Assembly: GCF_023016005.1 (NCBI RefSeq)
Contig: NZ_JALKAZ010000001.1
Span: forward strand, 124,001-188,000
Reading direction: 5' to 3'
Origin: Erythrobacter sp. F6033
Lineage (GTDB): Bacteria; Pseudomonadota; Alphaproteobacteria; Sphingomonadales; Sphingomonadaceae
DNA length: 64,000 bases
The notes under the pieces were generated by a model. That model was not told where the DNA came from, ran no database searches, and saw only the letters and a list, made by a program, of their open reading frames with translations. Positions within the stretch are counted from its first letter, which is position 1; each line of letters starts with the position of its first letter. Shown one piece after another: positions 9,074 to 17,291 of this stretch. The translations under genes and the position numbers were made by a program.

Positions 9074-9162
9074 GCTGGCGCGAGTGGCTGTTTGCGGCTG
9101 CTCTAGGCCTCGCGTTTCTGACCGCGGCCGTTTGGCGATTGGGGTTTAGGATCGGTTTATGA
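9070..9162 (+). CDS. Candidate 30-aa single-pass membrane peptide coupled between yebC and ruvC
   Basis: GTG at 9070 overlaps the yebC stop (GTGA), and the TGA at 9160-9162 overlaps the ruvC start (ATGA), so the frame exactly bridges the two genes. The product starts [16 protein letters not shown] and ends RLGFRIGL: one hydrophobic helix flanked by Arg residues, an ordinary small membrane-protein layout. No family is recognised. The alternative is that this is only a spacer whose openness is chance (31 codons). The double overlap and hydrophobic content favour translation, but no direct support exists. Confidence 0.45.
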   Translation: MSWREWLFAAALGLAFLTAAVWRLGFRIGL

Positions 9163-9632
9163 TTATCCTAGGTCTTGATCCTTCGCTTTCCTGCACGGGT
9201 TGGGGCCTGATCCGCAGCGAAGGTTCCCGCATCACTCACATTGCGAATGGGCAGATTAAGACCGATGCCAAAGCGCCTATGGCGGATCGTTTGCACCATA
9301 TTCACGACGCGGTATGCGCGGTGATAGGCGCGAATTCACCAGATAGAGCCGCTTGTGAAGAAGTTTTCGTCAACAAGAACCCGCAATCCACACTGAAACT
9401 CGCGCAGGCTCGTGGAGTTGTGCTTGCGGGTTGCGGAGCGGCTGGTTTGACTGTGAACGAGCATTCCGCTCGATTGGTAAAAAAGGCGGCGGTTGGAACT
9501 GGTGCGGCTGACAAAGCGCAAGTGCAGGCCATGCTCAAAGTCCTACTACCTGGAGCCGATATCGCAGGCGCTGATGCAGCTGATGCGTTGGCGGTTGCAA
9601 TCGCAGATGCTCATCTTAGCAAACGGTTTTAA
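9159..9632 (+). CDS. ruvC: Crossover junction endodeoxyribonuclease RuvC
   Basis: Holliday-junction resolvase of 157 aa, acting with RuvAB in recombination repair. [18 protein letters not shown] carries the first catalytic Asp (residue 7); ACEEVFVNKNPQSTLKLAQARG carries the catalytic Glu; GADAADALAVAIADAH carries the C-terminal acidic residues. All four acidic ligands of the RNase H-like site appear present. ruvA and ruvB are not adjacent. The start overlaps the preceding mini-ORF. Confidence 0.96.
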   Translation: MIILGLDPSLSCTGWGLIRSEGSRITHIANGQIKTDAKAPMADRLHHIHDAVCAVIGANSPDRAACEEVFVNKNPQSTLKLAQARGVVLAGCGAAGLTVNEHSARLVKKAAVGTGAADKAQVQAMLKVLLPGADIAGADAADALAVAIADAHLSKRF

Positions 9633-9655
9633 GACCAGATCAAAGGGTTCAAGAC

Positions 9656-10003
9656 GTGATCCAACTTTACGGCATTCCCAATTGCGACACTGTCAAAAAA
9701 GCGCGGAAGTGGCTCGATGCGAACGGCATCGACTACGCATTCCATGACTACAAGAAAGAAGGCGCCGAGGCATCCAAACTCAAAGGATGGATCGATGAAA
9801 AGGGCGTCGAAGTCATTCTGAACAAGCGCGGCACGACTTACCGCAAATTATCCGATGCCGAAAAAGCGGATGCTGAAGACGGTAATAAAGCCGTAGCGCT
9901 TTTGGTTCAGCACACTTCAATGATCAAACGGCCAGTGGTCGAGCATCCGCAAGGCGTTCTTGTGGGTTTTAAGGAAGACGAATGGTCCGCAGTATTGTCC
10001 TAA
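9656..10003 (+). CDS. ArsC/Spx-family thioredoxin-fold protein (YffB-like)
   Basis: A 115-aa protein beginning with GTG 9656. IQLYGIPNCDTVKKARKWLDANGI is the ArsC/Spx/YffB signature, with a single active-site Cys (residue 9) in place of a CxxC. IKRPVVEHPQGVLVGF near the C-terminus matches the family's closing strand, including the cis-Pro region. Relatives are arsenate reductases, Spx regulators or glutathione-linked YffB proteins. The NCDTVKKA form is closest to YffB, so arsenate reduction is not asserted. Its last 22 nt overlap the start of the GDPD gene. Confidence 0.85.
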   Translation: MIQLYGIPNCDTVKKARKWLDANGIDYAFHDYKKEGAEASKLKGWIDEKGVEVILNKRGTTYRKLSDAEKADAEDGNKAVALLVQHTSMIKRPVVEHPQGVLVGFKEDEWSAVLS

Positions 10004-11019
10004 GCGCATGCGCGTTTGCTCTCACACTTCCGGGAACTGTTATGGCCGCTGATGATCTGCTTGTTATTGCGCATCGCGGCGCAAGCGGCGAAAGGCCCGA
10101 ACACACGCTCGCGGCATATGAGCTCGCGATCGAGCTTGGCGCGGATTACATCGAACCCGATTTGGTTGTGACCAAAGATCTCGTCCTGGTTTCAAGGCAC
10201 GAGAATGAACTGTCGGGGACAACGGATGTCGCCAGCCGTGAGGAGTTTGAAGATCGCCGCCGCGACAAGACTATTGATGGACAGCGCGTCGCAGGCTGGT
10301 TCGCAGAGGATTTCACTCTCGAGGAATTACGCACGCTCCGCGCGAAGGAGCGTGTGCCGGGCTCGCGGCCCGATAACACGCGTTATGATGGCTTGTATCA
10401 GGTTCCGACGTTCGCTGAGATCGTTCAGCTCGTTCGTGCGAAAGAGGAGGAGACCGGGCGCCGGATTGGTCTCTATCCGGAATTAAAGCATCCTACCTTT
10501 TTGCTGGAAGATGCGGGCATCGACATTGTTGATCTTGTGCTCATCGAACTGCGCAACCTCGATCTTGATGCCGACGATCCGATCTATATCCAAAGCTTTG
10601 AGGTTGGCGTGCTTCAGCGTCTAAACAAACGCAGCGATTACAAGCTCGTGCAACTGCTTCATCCCGAAGGCGGGCCAGCTGACGAGCCGGATATGCGATA
10701 TTCGGAAATGGTGAGCGCGACCGGCCTATCTGAAATTGCTTTGTATGCGGACGGCGTTGGTCCTTGGCTTGGCTACGTCCTTGATCCGGCGACTATGAAT
10801 GAAACCACCTTCGTCTCGGACGCTCATGCTCTTGGCCTAAAGGTTCATCCTTGGACCCTGCGCAAAGAAAACGGTTTTCTTCCCGCTGCACTTCAAAACG
10901 AAGGCGGTCCTTCAGCCAATGGCAAGTTCGAAGAGATTTGGACGAAGGCCATTGCTAGCGGAGCCGATGGTTTTTTCACGGACAATGTTCGTGAATTTGT
11001 CGAGCTAAAGGGCGAATGA
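9982..11019 (+). CDS. Periplasmic glycerophosphodiester phosphodiesterase (GlpQ-like)
   Basis: A 345-aa protein with an N-terminal signal peptide (cleavage near VMA-ADD). It hydrolyses glycerophosphodiesters to glycerol-3-phosphate and an alcohol. IAHRGASGERPEHTLAAY supplies the catalytic His/Arg, GADYIEPDLVVTKD the metal-binding Glu/Asp pair, and LVSRHENELSGTTDV the second His. The TIM barrel ends with GADGFFTDNVRE. The roughly 50-residue insertion after the second His is typical of the periplasmic GlpQ type rather than cytosolic UgpQ. It overlaps the genes before (22 nt) and after (ATGA). Confidence 0.93.
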   Translation: MVRSIVLSACAFALTLPGTVMAADDLLVIAHRGASGERPEHTLAAYELAIELGADYIEPDLVVTKDLVLVSRHENELSGTTDVASREEFEDRRRDKTIDGQRVAGWFAEDFTLEELRTLRAKERVPGSRPDNTRYDGLYQVPTFAEIVQLVRAKEEETGRRIGLYPELKHPTFLLEDAGIDIVDLVLIELRNLDLDADDPIYIQSFEVGVLQRLNKRSDYKLVQLLHPEGGPADEPDMRYSEMVSATGLSEIALYADGVGPWLGYVLDPATMNETTFVSDAHALGLKVHPWTLRKENGFLPAALQNEGGPSANGKFEEIWTKAIASGADGFFTDNVREFVELKGE

Positions 11020-11447
11020 GCAAAGCCGAAGTCGATCAGGAGCACCCCATCCCGGACGTTCCGGTGATAGTGTTTGATGGCATGTGCGTTCTATGTTCGG
11101 CTAACGCACAATTTGTGCTCAAATTTGATCGCAACCGCGTTTTTCATCTCGCGGCGATGCAGGATAGCGTTGGCGCTGATTTGATGCGCCGCGCGGGGCT
11201 TGATCCGTCCGATCCCATGAGCCTGGTTGTGTTTGACGATGGCCGGATTTGGCGCGACAGCGATGCTGTCATTCGCATTTATGACCAGATGGGCTGGCCC
11301 TGGCGTATTGCTAGTGTCGGTCGTCTTATCCCGCGTGCGCTGCGCGATCCGCTTTATCATCTCATTGCGCGAAATCGGTACCGGATATTCGGCAAGCGCG
11401 AGACGTGCTGGGTGCCGACCCCTGAGCAGGCGAGCCGCATACTCTAA
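11016..11447 (+). CDS. DCC family (DUF393) thiol-disulfide oxidoreductase-like protein
   Basis: A 143-aa protein with the DCC motif VIVFDGMCVLCSANAQFVLKFD: an Asp followed by CxxC. The family has a thioredoxin-like fold, and its partners are mostly unknown. The C-terminal part (IPRALRDPLYHLIARNRYRIFGKRE) matches the family's usual YxxIARNRYxxFG ending. It is translationally coupled to the GDPD gene by an ATGA overlap, and its stop is shared with convergent ubiG (CTAA, 11444-11447). Confidence 0.9.
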   Translation: MSKAEVDQEHPIPDVPVIVFDGMCVLCSANAQFVLKFDRNRVFHLAAMQDSVGADLMRRAGLDPSDPMSLVVFDDGRIWRDSDAVIRIYDQMGWPWRIASVGRLIPRALRDPLYHLIARNRYRIFGKRETCWVPTPEQASRIL

Positions 11448-12184
11448 TCCTTGCGCCGTGCGCTTAGAATGTAGTTCAGTGCTTCATTGTCCGACAGGTG
11501 GAGGCCTTTTCCGATGCCGTAGGCAATGCCGCGACGCTGAGTGACTTCTAGTCCGACATCTGTGAGCAGGTCTTCAAACTCTTCCGGCGTGATAAAATCA
11601 CTCCAATGATGCGTGCCTTTGGGGACATAACCAACCGCTTCGGCTGCACCGACCAAAAGTACTCGGCTGGCAGCCGTTTTGTTGGGAGTCGACATGACAA
11701 GAAGAGCGCCGGGCGCGAGGCGGGCGGCAACATCAGCCAGAAACGCGCGCTTGTCTGCGACGTGCTCTATCACTTCAAGGCATGTGACCAGATCGAATTG
11801 GCCGATATCAAGGCCACCGACTTCGCCAGCCATGTACCGGATATCCAAACCGCTTGCCTCTGCATGCGTCGCGGCGACGGAGACGTTTTCTGCCGATGCA
11901 TCGACACCGGTTACATCCGCGCCTAGCCGAGCAAGCGGTTCGCAAACCAGCCCGGCACCGCAACCGATATCGAGCGCTGTCTTTCCGGATAGCGCCTTGA
12001 TTGAGCGCGAATCGCCGCCCCAGTGGTCATCAATAGCGGCGCGGATGAACTCCATCCTCACTGGGTTCACCTGATGCAAAGAGGCCATCTTGCCTTTGGG
12101 ATTCCACCAGTCGCGAGCCAAACCAGAGAAGAATTCTGCCTCTTCCGGACGGATAGTAACATTTGATACGTTTGCGTTTCCCAT
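11444..12184 (-). CDS. ubiG: Bifunctional 2-polyprenyl-6-hydroxyphenol methylase / 3-demethylubiquinol 3-O-methyltransferase
   Basis: SAM-dependent O-methyltransferase of 246 aa that acts twice in ubiquinone synthesis. Motif I is ALDIGCGAGLVCEPLARLGADVTGVDAS, followed by DLVTCLEVIEHV and the C-terminal GTHHWSDFITPEE block characteristic of UbiG. The N-terminal EEAEFFSGLARDWWNPKGKMASLHQVNPVR is also diagnostic. It is divergent from lysC with about 50 bp between start codons and converges on the DCC gene with a 4-nt stop overlap. Confidence 0.96.
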   Translation of the reverse strand: MGNANVSNVTIRPEEAEFFSGLARDWWNPKGKMASLHQVNPVRMEFIRAAIDDHWGGDSRSIKALSGKTALDIGCGAGLVCEPLARLGADVTGVDASAENVSVAATHAEASGLDIRYMAGEVGGLDIGQFDLVTCLEVIEHVADKRAFLADVAARLAPGALLVMSTPNKTAASRVLLVGAAEAVGYVPKGTHHWSDFITPEEFEDLLTDVGLEVTQRRGIAYGIGKGLHLSDNEALNYILSARRKD

Positions 12185-12234
12185 TGAGGCTCCTTAACAG
12201 CGCGCGGACGCACTAACCAGCGGGAGCTTGGGCT

Positions 12235-13533
12235 TTGGCCAAGGGCAAACAACGTATTGTGATGAAGTTTGGTGGCACCTCGATGGCCGGGACGGAGCGA
12301 ATCCGCCGGGTGGCCAACATCGTGCGCGCGCAAGCAGCCGAGAATGCAGACGGCATTTCAAGCGAAGTCGCGGTCGTCGTTAGCGCGATGGCTGGCGAAA
12401 CTGATCGGCTCATCAACTTTTGTCGCGAAGCAAATGCGCTTTACGATCCGGCGGAATATGATGCCGTCGTCGCGAGTGGTGAGCAAGTCACCAGCGGTTT
12501 GTTGTCCCTGACGCTGCAATCTTTGGGCTGTAAAGCCCGCAGCTGGCTCGGCTGGCAAATACCGGTCAAGACCGTCGGAGCGCACGCGAAAGCGCGGATC
12601 GAAACAATCGACGCGCCAGAAATGGTTGCGAGTATGGAAGCCGGTGAAGTCGCAGTAGTGCCCGGTTTCCAAGGCGTATCTGATGAAGGGCGCATTGCAA
12701 CGCTGGGGCGGGGTGGCTCTGACACATCTGCCGTTGCTGTTGCCGCTGCTGTTGGCGCGGATCGCTGCGACATCTACACCGATGTCGACGGAGTCTATAC
12801 AACCGACCCCCGCATCGTCGCCAAGGCGCGAAAGCTAAAGGCGGTCACTTATGAAGAGATGCTCGAACTGGCGAGCGTCGGTGCAAAAGTGCTGCAAACC
12901 CGTTCGGTCGGCCTCGCGATGAAAGAAGGAGTGCGCTTGCAAGTGCTTTCCAGCTTTGTCGGTGATGACGCCGTGTCAGCGGATGAACTGCCCGGGACGA
13001 TGATCGTGTCGGACGAAGAAATGGATGAATTGGTGGAGAAGGGCCTGATGGAACGCCAGCTTGTAACCGGGATCGCTCACGACAAGAACGAAGCGAAAAT
13101 CATCCTGACCCGCGTGCCTGATAAGCCAGGTGCGGTGGCGCATATTTTTGAACCGCTCGCCGATGCCAGCATCAATGTTGATATGATCATTCAAAACGTC
13201 GGCCGCGACAAAGGCGAGACTGACGTCACGTTTACCGTGCCACAAGCGGACCTAGCACGCGCTCAGGCCTTGCTTGAAGACAAAGCGGACCTGATCGGAT
13301 TTAACCGGATTATCACGGACAGCCATATCGCAAAGATTAGCGTTGTCGGTGTCGGTATGAAGAGTCATGCTGGTGTCGCCAGCACAATGTTCCGCGCGCT
13401 GTCAGATCGCGGTATCAACATTCAGGCTATTTCGACATCCGAAATCAAGGTCAGCGTGCTGATCGACGAGGACGAGACCGAATTGGCCGTGCGTGTCCTA
13501 CACACCGCCTACGGGCTGGATGCCAACGACTAA
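12235..13533 (+). CDS. lysC: Aspartate kinase
   Basis: First enzyme of the aspartate pathway (Lys, Thr, Met, diaminopimelate). The 432-aa protein has IVMKFGGTSMAG (ATP site), GRGGSDTSAVAVAAA and DVDGVYTTDPR of the amino-acid kinase domain, then two ACT domains from about residue 280 (ILTRVPDKPGAVAHIFEPLA and ISVVGVGMKSHAGVASTMF) for feedback inhibition. The start is TTG at 12235, supported by CGGGAG at 12221-12226 with 8-bp spacing; the next in-frame Met would cut into the ATP-binding strand. It is the only gene of its pathway in the window. Confidence 0.96.
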   Translation: MAKGKQRIVMKFGGTSMAGTERIRRVANIVRAQAAENADGISSEVAVVVSAMAGETDRLINFCREANALYDPAEYDAVVASGEQVTSGLLSLTLQSLGCKARSWLGWQIPVKTVGAHAKARIETIDAPEMVASMEAGEVAVVPGFQGVSDEGRIATLGRGGSDTSAVAVAAAVGADRCDIYTDVDGVYTTDPRIVAKARKLKAVTYEEMLELASVGAKVLQTRSVGLAMKEGVRLQVLSSFVGDDAVSADELPGTMIVSDEEMDELVEKGLMERQLVTGIAHDKNEAKIILTRVPDKPGAVAHIFEPLADASINVDMIIQNVGRDKGETDVTFTVPQADLARAQALLEDKADLIGFNRIITDSHIAKISVVGVGMKSHAGVASTMFRALSDRGINIQAISTSEIKVSVLIDEDETELAVRVLHTAYGLDAND

Positions 13534-13567
13534 ATGCGTCATTGTCCTCCTAACGATGGGAGAGATT

Positions 13568-14059
13568 ATGAAACGCTTTTGTACCGTATTGGCCGGCGCG
13601 ACTATCGTGGCCGCGTGCCAGCCGCAAGCTGACACCGCAGAACCAGCGCCTGAACACGAAGCGGTCGACTTGCCCGATCCGGCTGAAGTTACGCTTGGCA
13701 ATGGCGACGAAAATTCGATCGCCGTTGCAGGGATCACGCGTACAGGTTCGACCTTTACCGTGCCAGAAGTGGTTATCGAGCGCGCTGGTTGGTTGGTCAT
13801 GCACCCCTTTCGCGATGGTGCACCTGTGCGGAATGAGTATGTTGGAGCAACACTGCTGCCAGCGGGCGCAAACACTGATGTAGTGATTGATGTTGGCGAC
13901 GTGCCAGCTGCAGGCGATATGTTCATTATCATGTTGCACGGTGATATGAATGAGGATGGGATCTTCGATTTCGGCGATGGCGAAACGGTCCCTGATGCTC
14001 CGATCTTCGAAGGCAATTTGATGATCGCGCATCCAATTCCTGCGCCTGCGGAAGCTTGA
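13568..14059 (+). CDS. Lipoprotein, DUF7282-like
   Basis: A 163-aa protein from ATG 13568 (GGGAGAG upstream). MKRFCTVLAGATIVAAC is a lipoprotein signal with Cys17 as the lipidation site, so it is membrane-anchored in the periplasm or outer membrane. After an acidic, Pro-rich linker, a single beta-rich domain contains TVPEVVIERAGWLVMHPF and FIIMLHGDMNEDGIFDFGDGE, resembling DUF7282 domains. The DMNEDGIFDFGD stretch looks like a calcium-binding loop. The function is unknown. Family match is from memory and moderate. Confidence 0.7.
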   Translation: MKRFCTVLAGATIVAACQPQADTAEPAPEHEAVDLPDPAEVTLGNGDENSIAVAGITRTGSTFTVPEVVIERAGWLVMHPFRDGAPVRNEYVGATLLPAGANTDVVIDVGDVPAAGDMFIIMLHGDMNEDGIFDFGDGETVPDAPIFEGNLMIAHPIPAPAEA

Positions 14060-14079
14060 TCGGTTAATAGCGGGCAACT

Positions 14080-14098
14080 CGTCGCTTTATCAGCGACG
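14080..14098 (+). terminator. Short GC-rich hairpin after the lipoprotein gene, weak terminator candidate
   Basis: CGTCGCT (14080-14086) pairs perfectly with AGCGACG (14092-14098) across a 5-nt TTATC loop. It lies 20 bp after the lipoprotein stop. Only a short T run (TTT) follows, so termination would be weak. Confidence 0.3.
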
Positions 14099-14177
14099 TT
14101 TGGTCGCCATTAACCATAATCGGTAGCATCTGTTTAAGACTGCTAACCGGACTTTATGCGCTCTTTTCAGGAGTCGC

Positions 14178-14852
14178 ATGAATATGGTTCTCAAAGCTCA
14201 CCTTGATCCAGTCGCAGCCGTGTTTGACGAACGGCGCGATGCTCGTCGCGCAATGCAGTTGGAAACCAGCGGGGTTCTACCAAGCGGCGGCGAAGCCAAT
14301 GTCACAGTTCACAACCTTTCCGCCGTTGGGCTCTTGCTTGAAACCGATCTGGCTTTGAATGTCGGCGAGGTGCTTTCCATCGAGTTGCCAGACATTGGTC
14401 CTGTCGATGCAGCAATCGTTTGGCAGAGTGAGCATCTGTTTGGGTGCGCCTTTACCGATGCGCTGTCTGAAGGCGCGCTGGCTGCTGTGCAGCTGCAGAG
14501 CTTGATGGATCACAACGAACCAGCTGGCCGCTCTCCGCTCATATCGCCGCCTTCGGAGCCCTTCGGCGTGCGGCTCAATCGATTGCGGCGGGAGCGCGGT
14601 CTGACGCTCGCCAATGTCGCAGACTCTCTTGAAGTGAGTAAGCCAACGGTCTGGGCTTGGGAAAAGGGCAAGGCGAGGCCGCTGCCCGAACGGATTGAAG
14701 CAATCGCTGCGGCCTTAGGCGTTTCAATAGACGAGCTTTCGGAAAGCCGTGATGGCGATAAAGGGCGCAGCGTAATTGAGGATGCCCGACTGCGTATCGC
14801 CACAGCTTATGGAGCAGACCCTAGCAGCATTCGCATCATGATCGAGGTTTAG
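14178..14852 (+). CDS. PilZ domain fused to an XRE-type helix-turn-helix
   Basis: A 224-aa protein with two recognisable domains. Residues about 18-105 form a PilZ domain with both c-di-GMP motifs: an RxxxR-type run (ERRDARRA) and NLSAVG (NxSxxG). Residues about 129-185 form an XRE/Cro HTH (FGVRLNRLRRERGLTLANVADSLEVSKPTVWAWEKG). A C-terminal segment of about 35 residues is unassigned. The layout suggests a DNA-binding regulator that senses c-di-GMP; this is inference. The next gene encodes a degenerate GGDEF protein. The ATG at 14178 has CAGGAG upstream. Confidence 0.88.
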   Translation: MNMVLKAHLDPVAAVFDERRDARRAMQLETSGVLPSGGEANVTVHNLSAVGLLLETDLALNVGEVLSIELPDIGPVDAAIVWQSEHLFGCAFTDALSEGALAAVQLQSLMDHNEPAGRSPLISPPSEPFGVRLNRLRRERGLTLANVADSLEVSKPTVWAWEKGKARPLPERIEAIAAALGVSIDELSESRDGDKGRSVIEDARLRIATAYGADPSSIRIMIEV

Positions 14853-14974
14853 AGCATTCTGTTTCAGGGTTTTACAATTAGAAAAAGTAGAAAAATCGGA
14901 TTTTATGGTAAACAAAATTCATCGCTGATTCGTTTTTTAGTCAATAAGATTCAATAAACTAACAGACAATATTG

Positions 14975-15006
14975 AAATTGTGAGAAAATAGGGGGTTTCA
15001 CAATTT
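14975..15006. promoter_or_regulatory. Inverted repeat in the AT-rich leader of the GGDEF-like gene
   Basis: AAATTGTGA (14975-14983) and TCACAATTT (14998-15006) are perfect 9-bp arms 14 bp apart. They lie in a 239-bp AT-rich intergenic stretch (14853-15091) that has no gene of its own. The dyad ends 86 bp before the start codon at 15092. It could be an operator or an mRNA hairpin; no T run follows, so a terminator is unlikely. Confidence 0.4.
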
Positions 15007-15091
15007 GAATAAGTCAAGTGTTAGCTAATTTGTTATTTGACGATTGATGAAGATGCGCGAGTTTGGTCGCTAACGCCGGGGGCATTTCGGC

Positions 15092-16081
15092 ATGAAATTT
15101 GGTTTGAGTGATGTGGAGGGCCGTGTGCTGCACGGTCTGGTTGAAGAGGTCTCGGGCGACATAGTCGTCAGACTGGATGCCAATGGCTTCATTGTATTTG
15201 CGTCAGAGAATGTGGCTCATCTGGGCCATGATCTTTCGGCAATGCTGGTGATGCCGCACGTATCCGATCTTGCAGAGGGAGAGGATGGGTCTGCGCTTTC
15301 AGTGTTTGTGCAGCAGGTTATGATTGGAGAGGCGCCGCGTGGATGGTTTGAATTCCCGGTTGCCGTGCGGGATACCGAATTTGATCTTGGCGCGGTCGAC
15401 TATCGCCGCTGGTATGCGCTGAGCCTGCGCCGGATCGATAATGACCAGGGAGAAGCCCAAGGCGCTCTCGGATTAATTCGTTCGGTACAACACAAGCGGA
15501 TTTTGGAAGGTGAACTGCACAGCCGTGCAGTCACTGACCCTCTAACGGGGTTATCCAATCGGCATGCGTTTTGTGAAAGCTTGCGCCGACGGCTTGCAGT
15601 GGGTGGAGCCGAAAATGTGGTTGTGTTTGCTGTGGATCGGATGCGGTCCATATTTATGCAATACGGTCAGCGTACGGCGGATGAAATAATGTGGGGCTTT
15701 GCCAAGTTCCTAGAGGCAATGACTCTGCCTGATTACGAGATTGCTCAACTTGATAATGAACGGCTGGCGGTAGTCGTCCCAGAAATGTGCACGGCATCTA
15801 CCCGTCTTTGGGCGAACGATGTCCTCAAGACATTTGGAGAACTTGCTCTACCGGCTTCCTCTCGCGCTCCTAAGCTCTCTGCCAGTGCCGGGCTCGCCCG
15901 ACTTGAATGTACGGTCGATTGGACTTTGCGTCAGGCAGAATTGGCGTTGGTCATGGCGCGGGCCGGAGGTGGTATGCAAGTTGGCGAATGTGGCTACCGG
16001 GGGAACAGCGGTTATCATGGAGCCAGCAACGATAGGGCAAGTAGCGTAAGCCCTGTTGGAGTTGCCGCTGCGTCACGCTAA
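15092..16081 (+). CDS. PAS-like plus degenerate GGDEF domain protein
   Basis: A 329-aa cytoplasmic protein. Residues about 12-130 look like a PAS sensor (DIVVRLDANGFIVFASENVAHLG). Residues about 150-290 are a GGDEF-family domain starting at the conserved DPLTGLSNRHAF. The signature GGDEF is replaced: QLDNERLAVVV stands where RxGGDEFavl is expected, so diguanylate cyclase activity should be lost. One metal-type Asp (FAVDRMRS) remains. It may bind GTP or act as a partner. It follows the PilZ-XRE gene, giving a possible c-di-GMP signalling pair. The C-terminal 30 residues are low complexity. Confidence 0.8.
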   Translation: MKFGLSDVEGRVLHGLVEEVSGDIVVRLDANGFIVFASENVAHLGHDLSAMLVMPHVSDLAEGEDGSALSVFVQQVMIGEAPRGWFEFPVAVRDTEFDLGAVDYRRWYALSLRRIDNDQGEAQGALGLIRSVQHKRILEGELHSRAVTDPLTGLSNRHAFCESLRRRLAVGGAENVVVFAVDRMRSIFMQYGQRTADEIMWGFAKFLEAMTLPDYEIAQLDNERLAVVVPEMCTASTRLWANDVLKTFGELALPASSRAPKLSASAGLARLECTVDWTLRQAELALVMARAGGGMQVGECGYRGNSGYHGASNDRASSVSPVGVAAASR

Positions 16082-16092
16082 GCAACCGCGCC

Positions 16093-17271
16093 ATGGCGCA
16101 TATTGCAACGATTCTTCTGCTTGGCTCCGGTGAACTGGGCCGCGAATTTGTGATTTCCGCGAAACGGCTCGGCGCGCGAGTGATCGCTTGCGATGCATAT
16201 GACGATGCTCCGGCGATGCAGATGGCGGACAAGCGCGAAGTGTTTTCGATGCTCGATGGGGATGCTCTCCGCGCTGCTGTGCTTAAGCACCAACCGGATT
16301 ACATTGTCCCTGAGGTCGAGGCCATTCGCACCGAAGTTCTGGCCGAACTGGAAGCGGATGGGTTCAACATTGTCCCTTCGGCGCGGGCCACACAGCTCAC
16401 TATGAATCGCGACGCGATCCGCGATCTCGCTGCGAAAGAGCTTGGCTTGGTTACTTCGCGGTATCGCTATGCGGAAAGCCTTGATGAAGTGCGTGATGGC
16501 GCAAAGCACACGGGCTTTCCATGCGTGATCAAGCCGGTCATGTCGTCTTCCGGCAAAGGCCAAAGCAAAGTGGAAGACGCAGGCGGCCTTGAGGCTGCTT
16601 GGAATTACGCGGTCGATAATATGCGCGGTGACAGGGCGCGTGTGATCGTGGAAGAATTCATCGCCTTCAACTACGAAATCACGTTGCTGACGGTCCGGCA
16701 TAAGAATGGGATCAATTTTTGCCCGCCGATTGGCCACCGACAAGAACGCGGCGACTATCGAGAAAGCTGGCAACCTGCTGCGATGAGCGCCGGGGCACTC
16801 AGCAAAGCAAAGGATATGGCCACAACAGTTGTGGAGGCGTTGCAAGGCGGCGGCCGCGGCTGGGGGCTTTACGGTGTTGAATTTTTTGTTCGAGGCGACG
16901 ATGTAATCTTTTCAGAGCTCTCACCGCGCCCGCATGATACCGGCATGGTGACGCTAACCTCCCAAGACCTCTCAGAATTTGATCTTCATGCCCGCGCCAT
17001 TCTGGGGCTTCCTTTGTTTGGCGATGAGCAAGCGATCCCGGCTGCTTCCGCAGTCATTTTGGCTGACCGGGACGGCGATGATTTTGGTTTTGAAGGCGTT
17101 TCAGATGCGCTTGGACTTGGCCCCAATGTCGATGTCCGCATTTTCGGAAAACCGGTCACGCGGCCCTATCGGCGAATGGGTGTGACGCTCGCTATTGGGG
17201 AAGACACAGACGATGCGCGCGATTTGGCGGCAGAGGCGGCGAGCAAAGTGCGCATTGCCTATCGCGACTGA
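16093..17271 (+). CDS. purT: Formate-dependent phosphoribosylglycinamide formyltransferase
   Basis: ATP-grasp enzyme of 392 aa that makes formyl-GAR from GAR, formate and ATP, the folate-independent third step of purine synthesis. LLGSGELGREFVISAKRLG opens the N-terminal domain. VIKPVMSSSGKGQSKV is the ATP-grasp loop, and FFVRGDDVIFSELSPRPHDTGMVT holds the metal-binding Glu residues. ACDAYDDAPAMQ and EVEAIRTEVL are PurT-specific. purU, which releases formate, lies 1 kb downstream on the same strand. Confidence 0.96.
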   Translation: MAHIATILLLGSGELGREFVISAKRLGARVIACDAYDDAPAMQMADKREVFSMLDGDALRAAVLKHQPDYIVPEVEAIRTEVLAELEADGFNIVPSARATQLTMNRDAIRDLAAKELGLVTSRYRYAESLDEVRDGAKHTGFPCVIKPVMSSSGKGQSKVEDAGGLEAAWNYAVDNMRGDRARVIVEEFIAFNYEITLLTVRHKNGINFCPPIGHRQERGDYRESWQPAAMSAGALSKAKDMATTVVEALQGGGRGWGLYGVEFFVRGDDVIFSELSPRPHDTGMVTLTSQDLSEFDLHARAILGLPLFGDEQAIPAASAVILADRDGDDFGFEGVSDALGLGPNVDVRIFGKPVTRPYRRMGVTLAIGEDTDDARDLAAEAASKVRIAYRD

Positions 17272-17291
17272 GCAGACTAATCGCAGTCGTC

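Noticed and set aside
16078..16845. 255-codon minus-strand frame antisense to purT
   Set aside because: Mirror of a well-conserved ATP-grasp gene, no motifs of its own.
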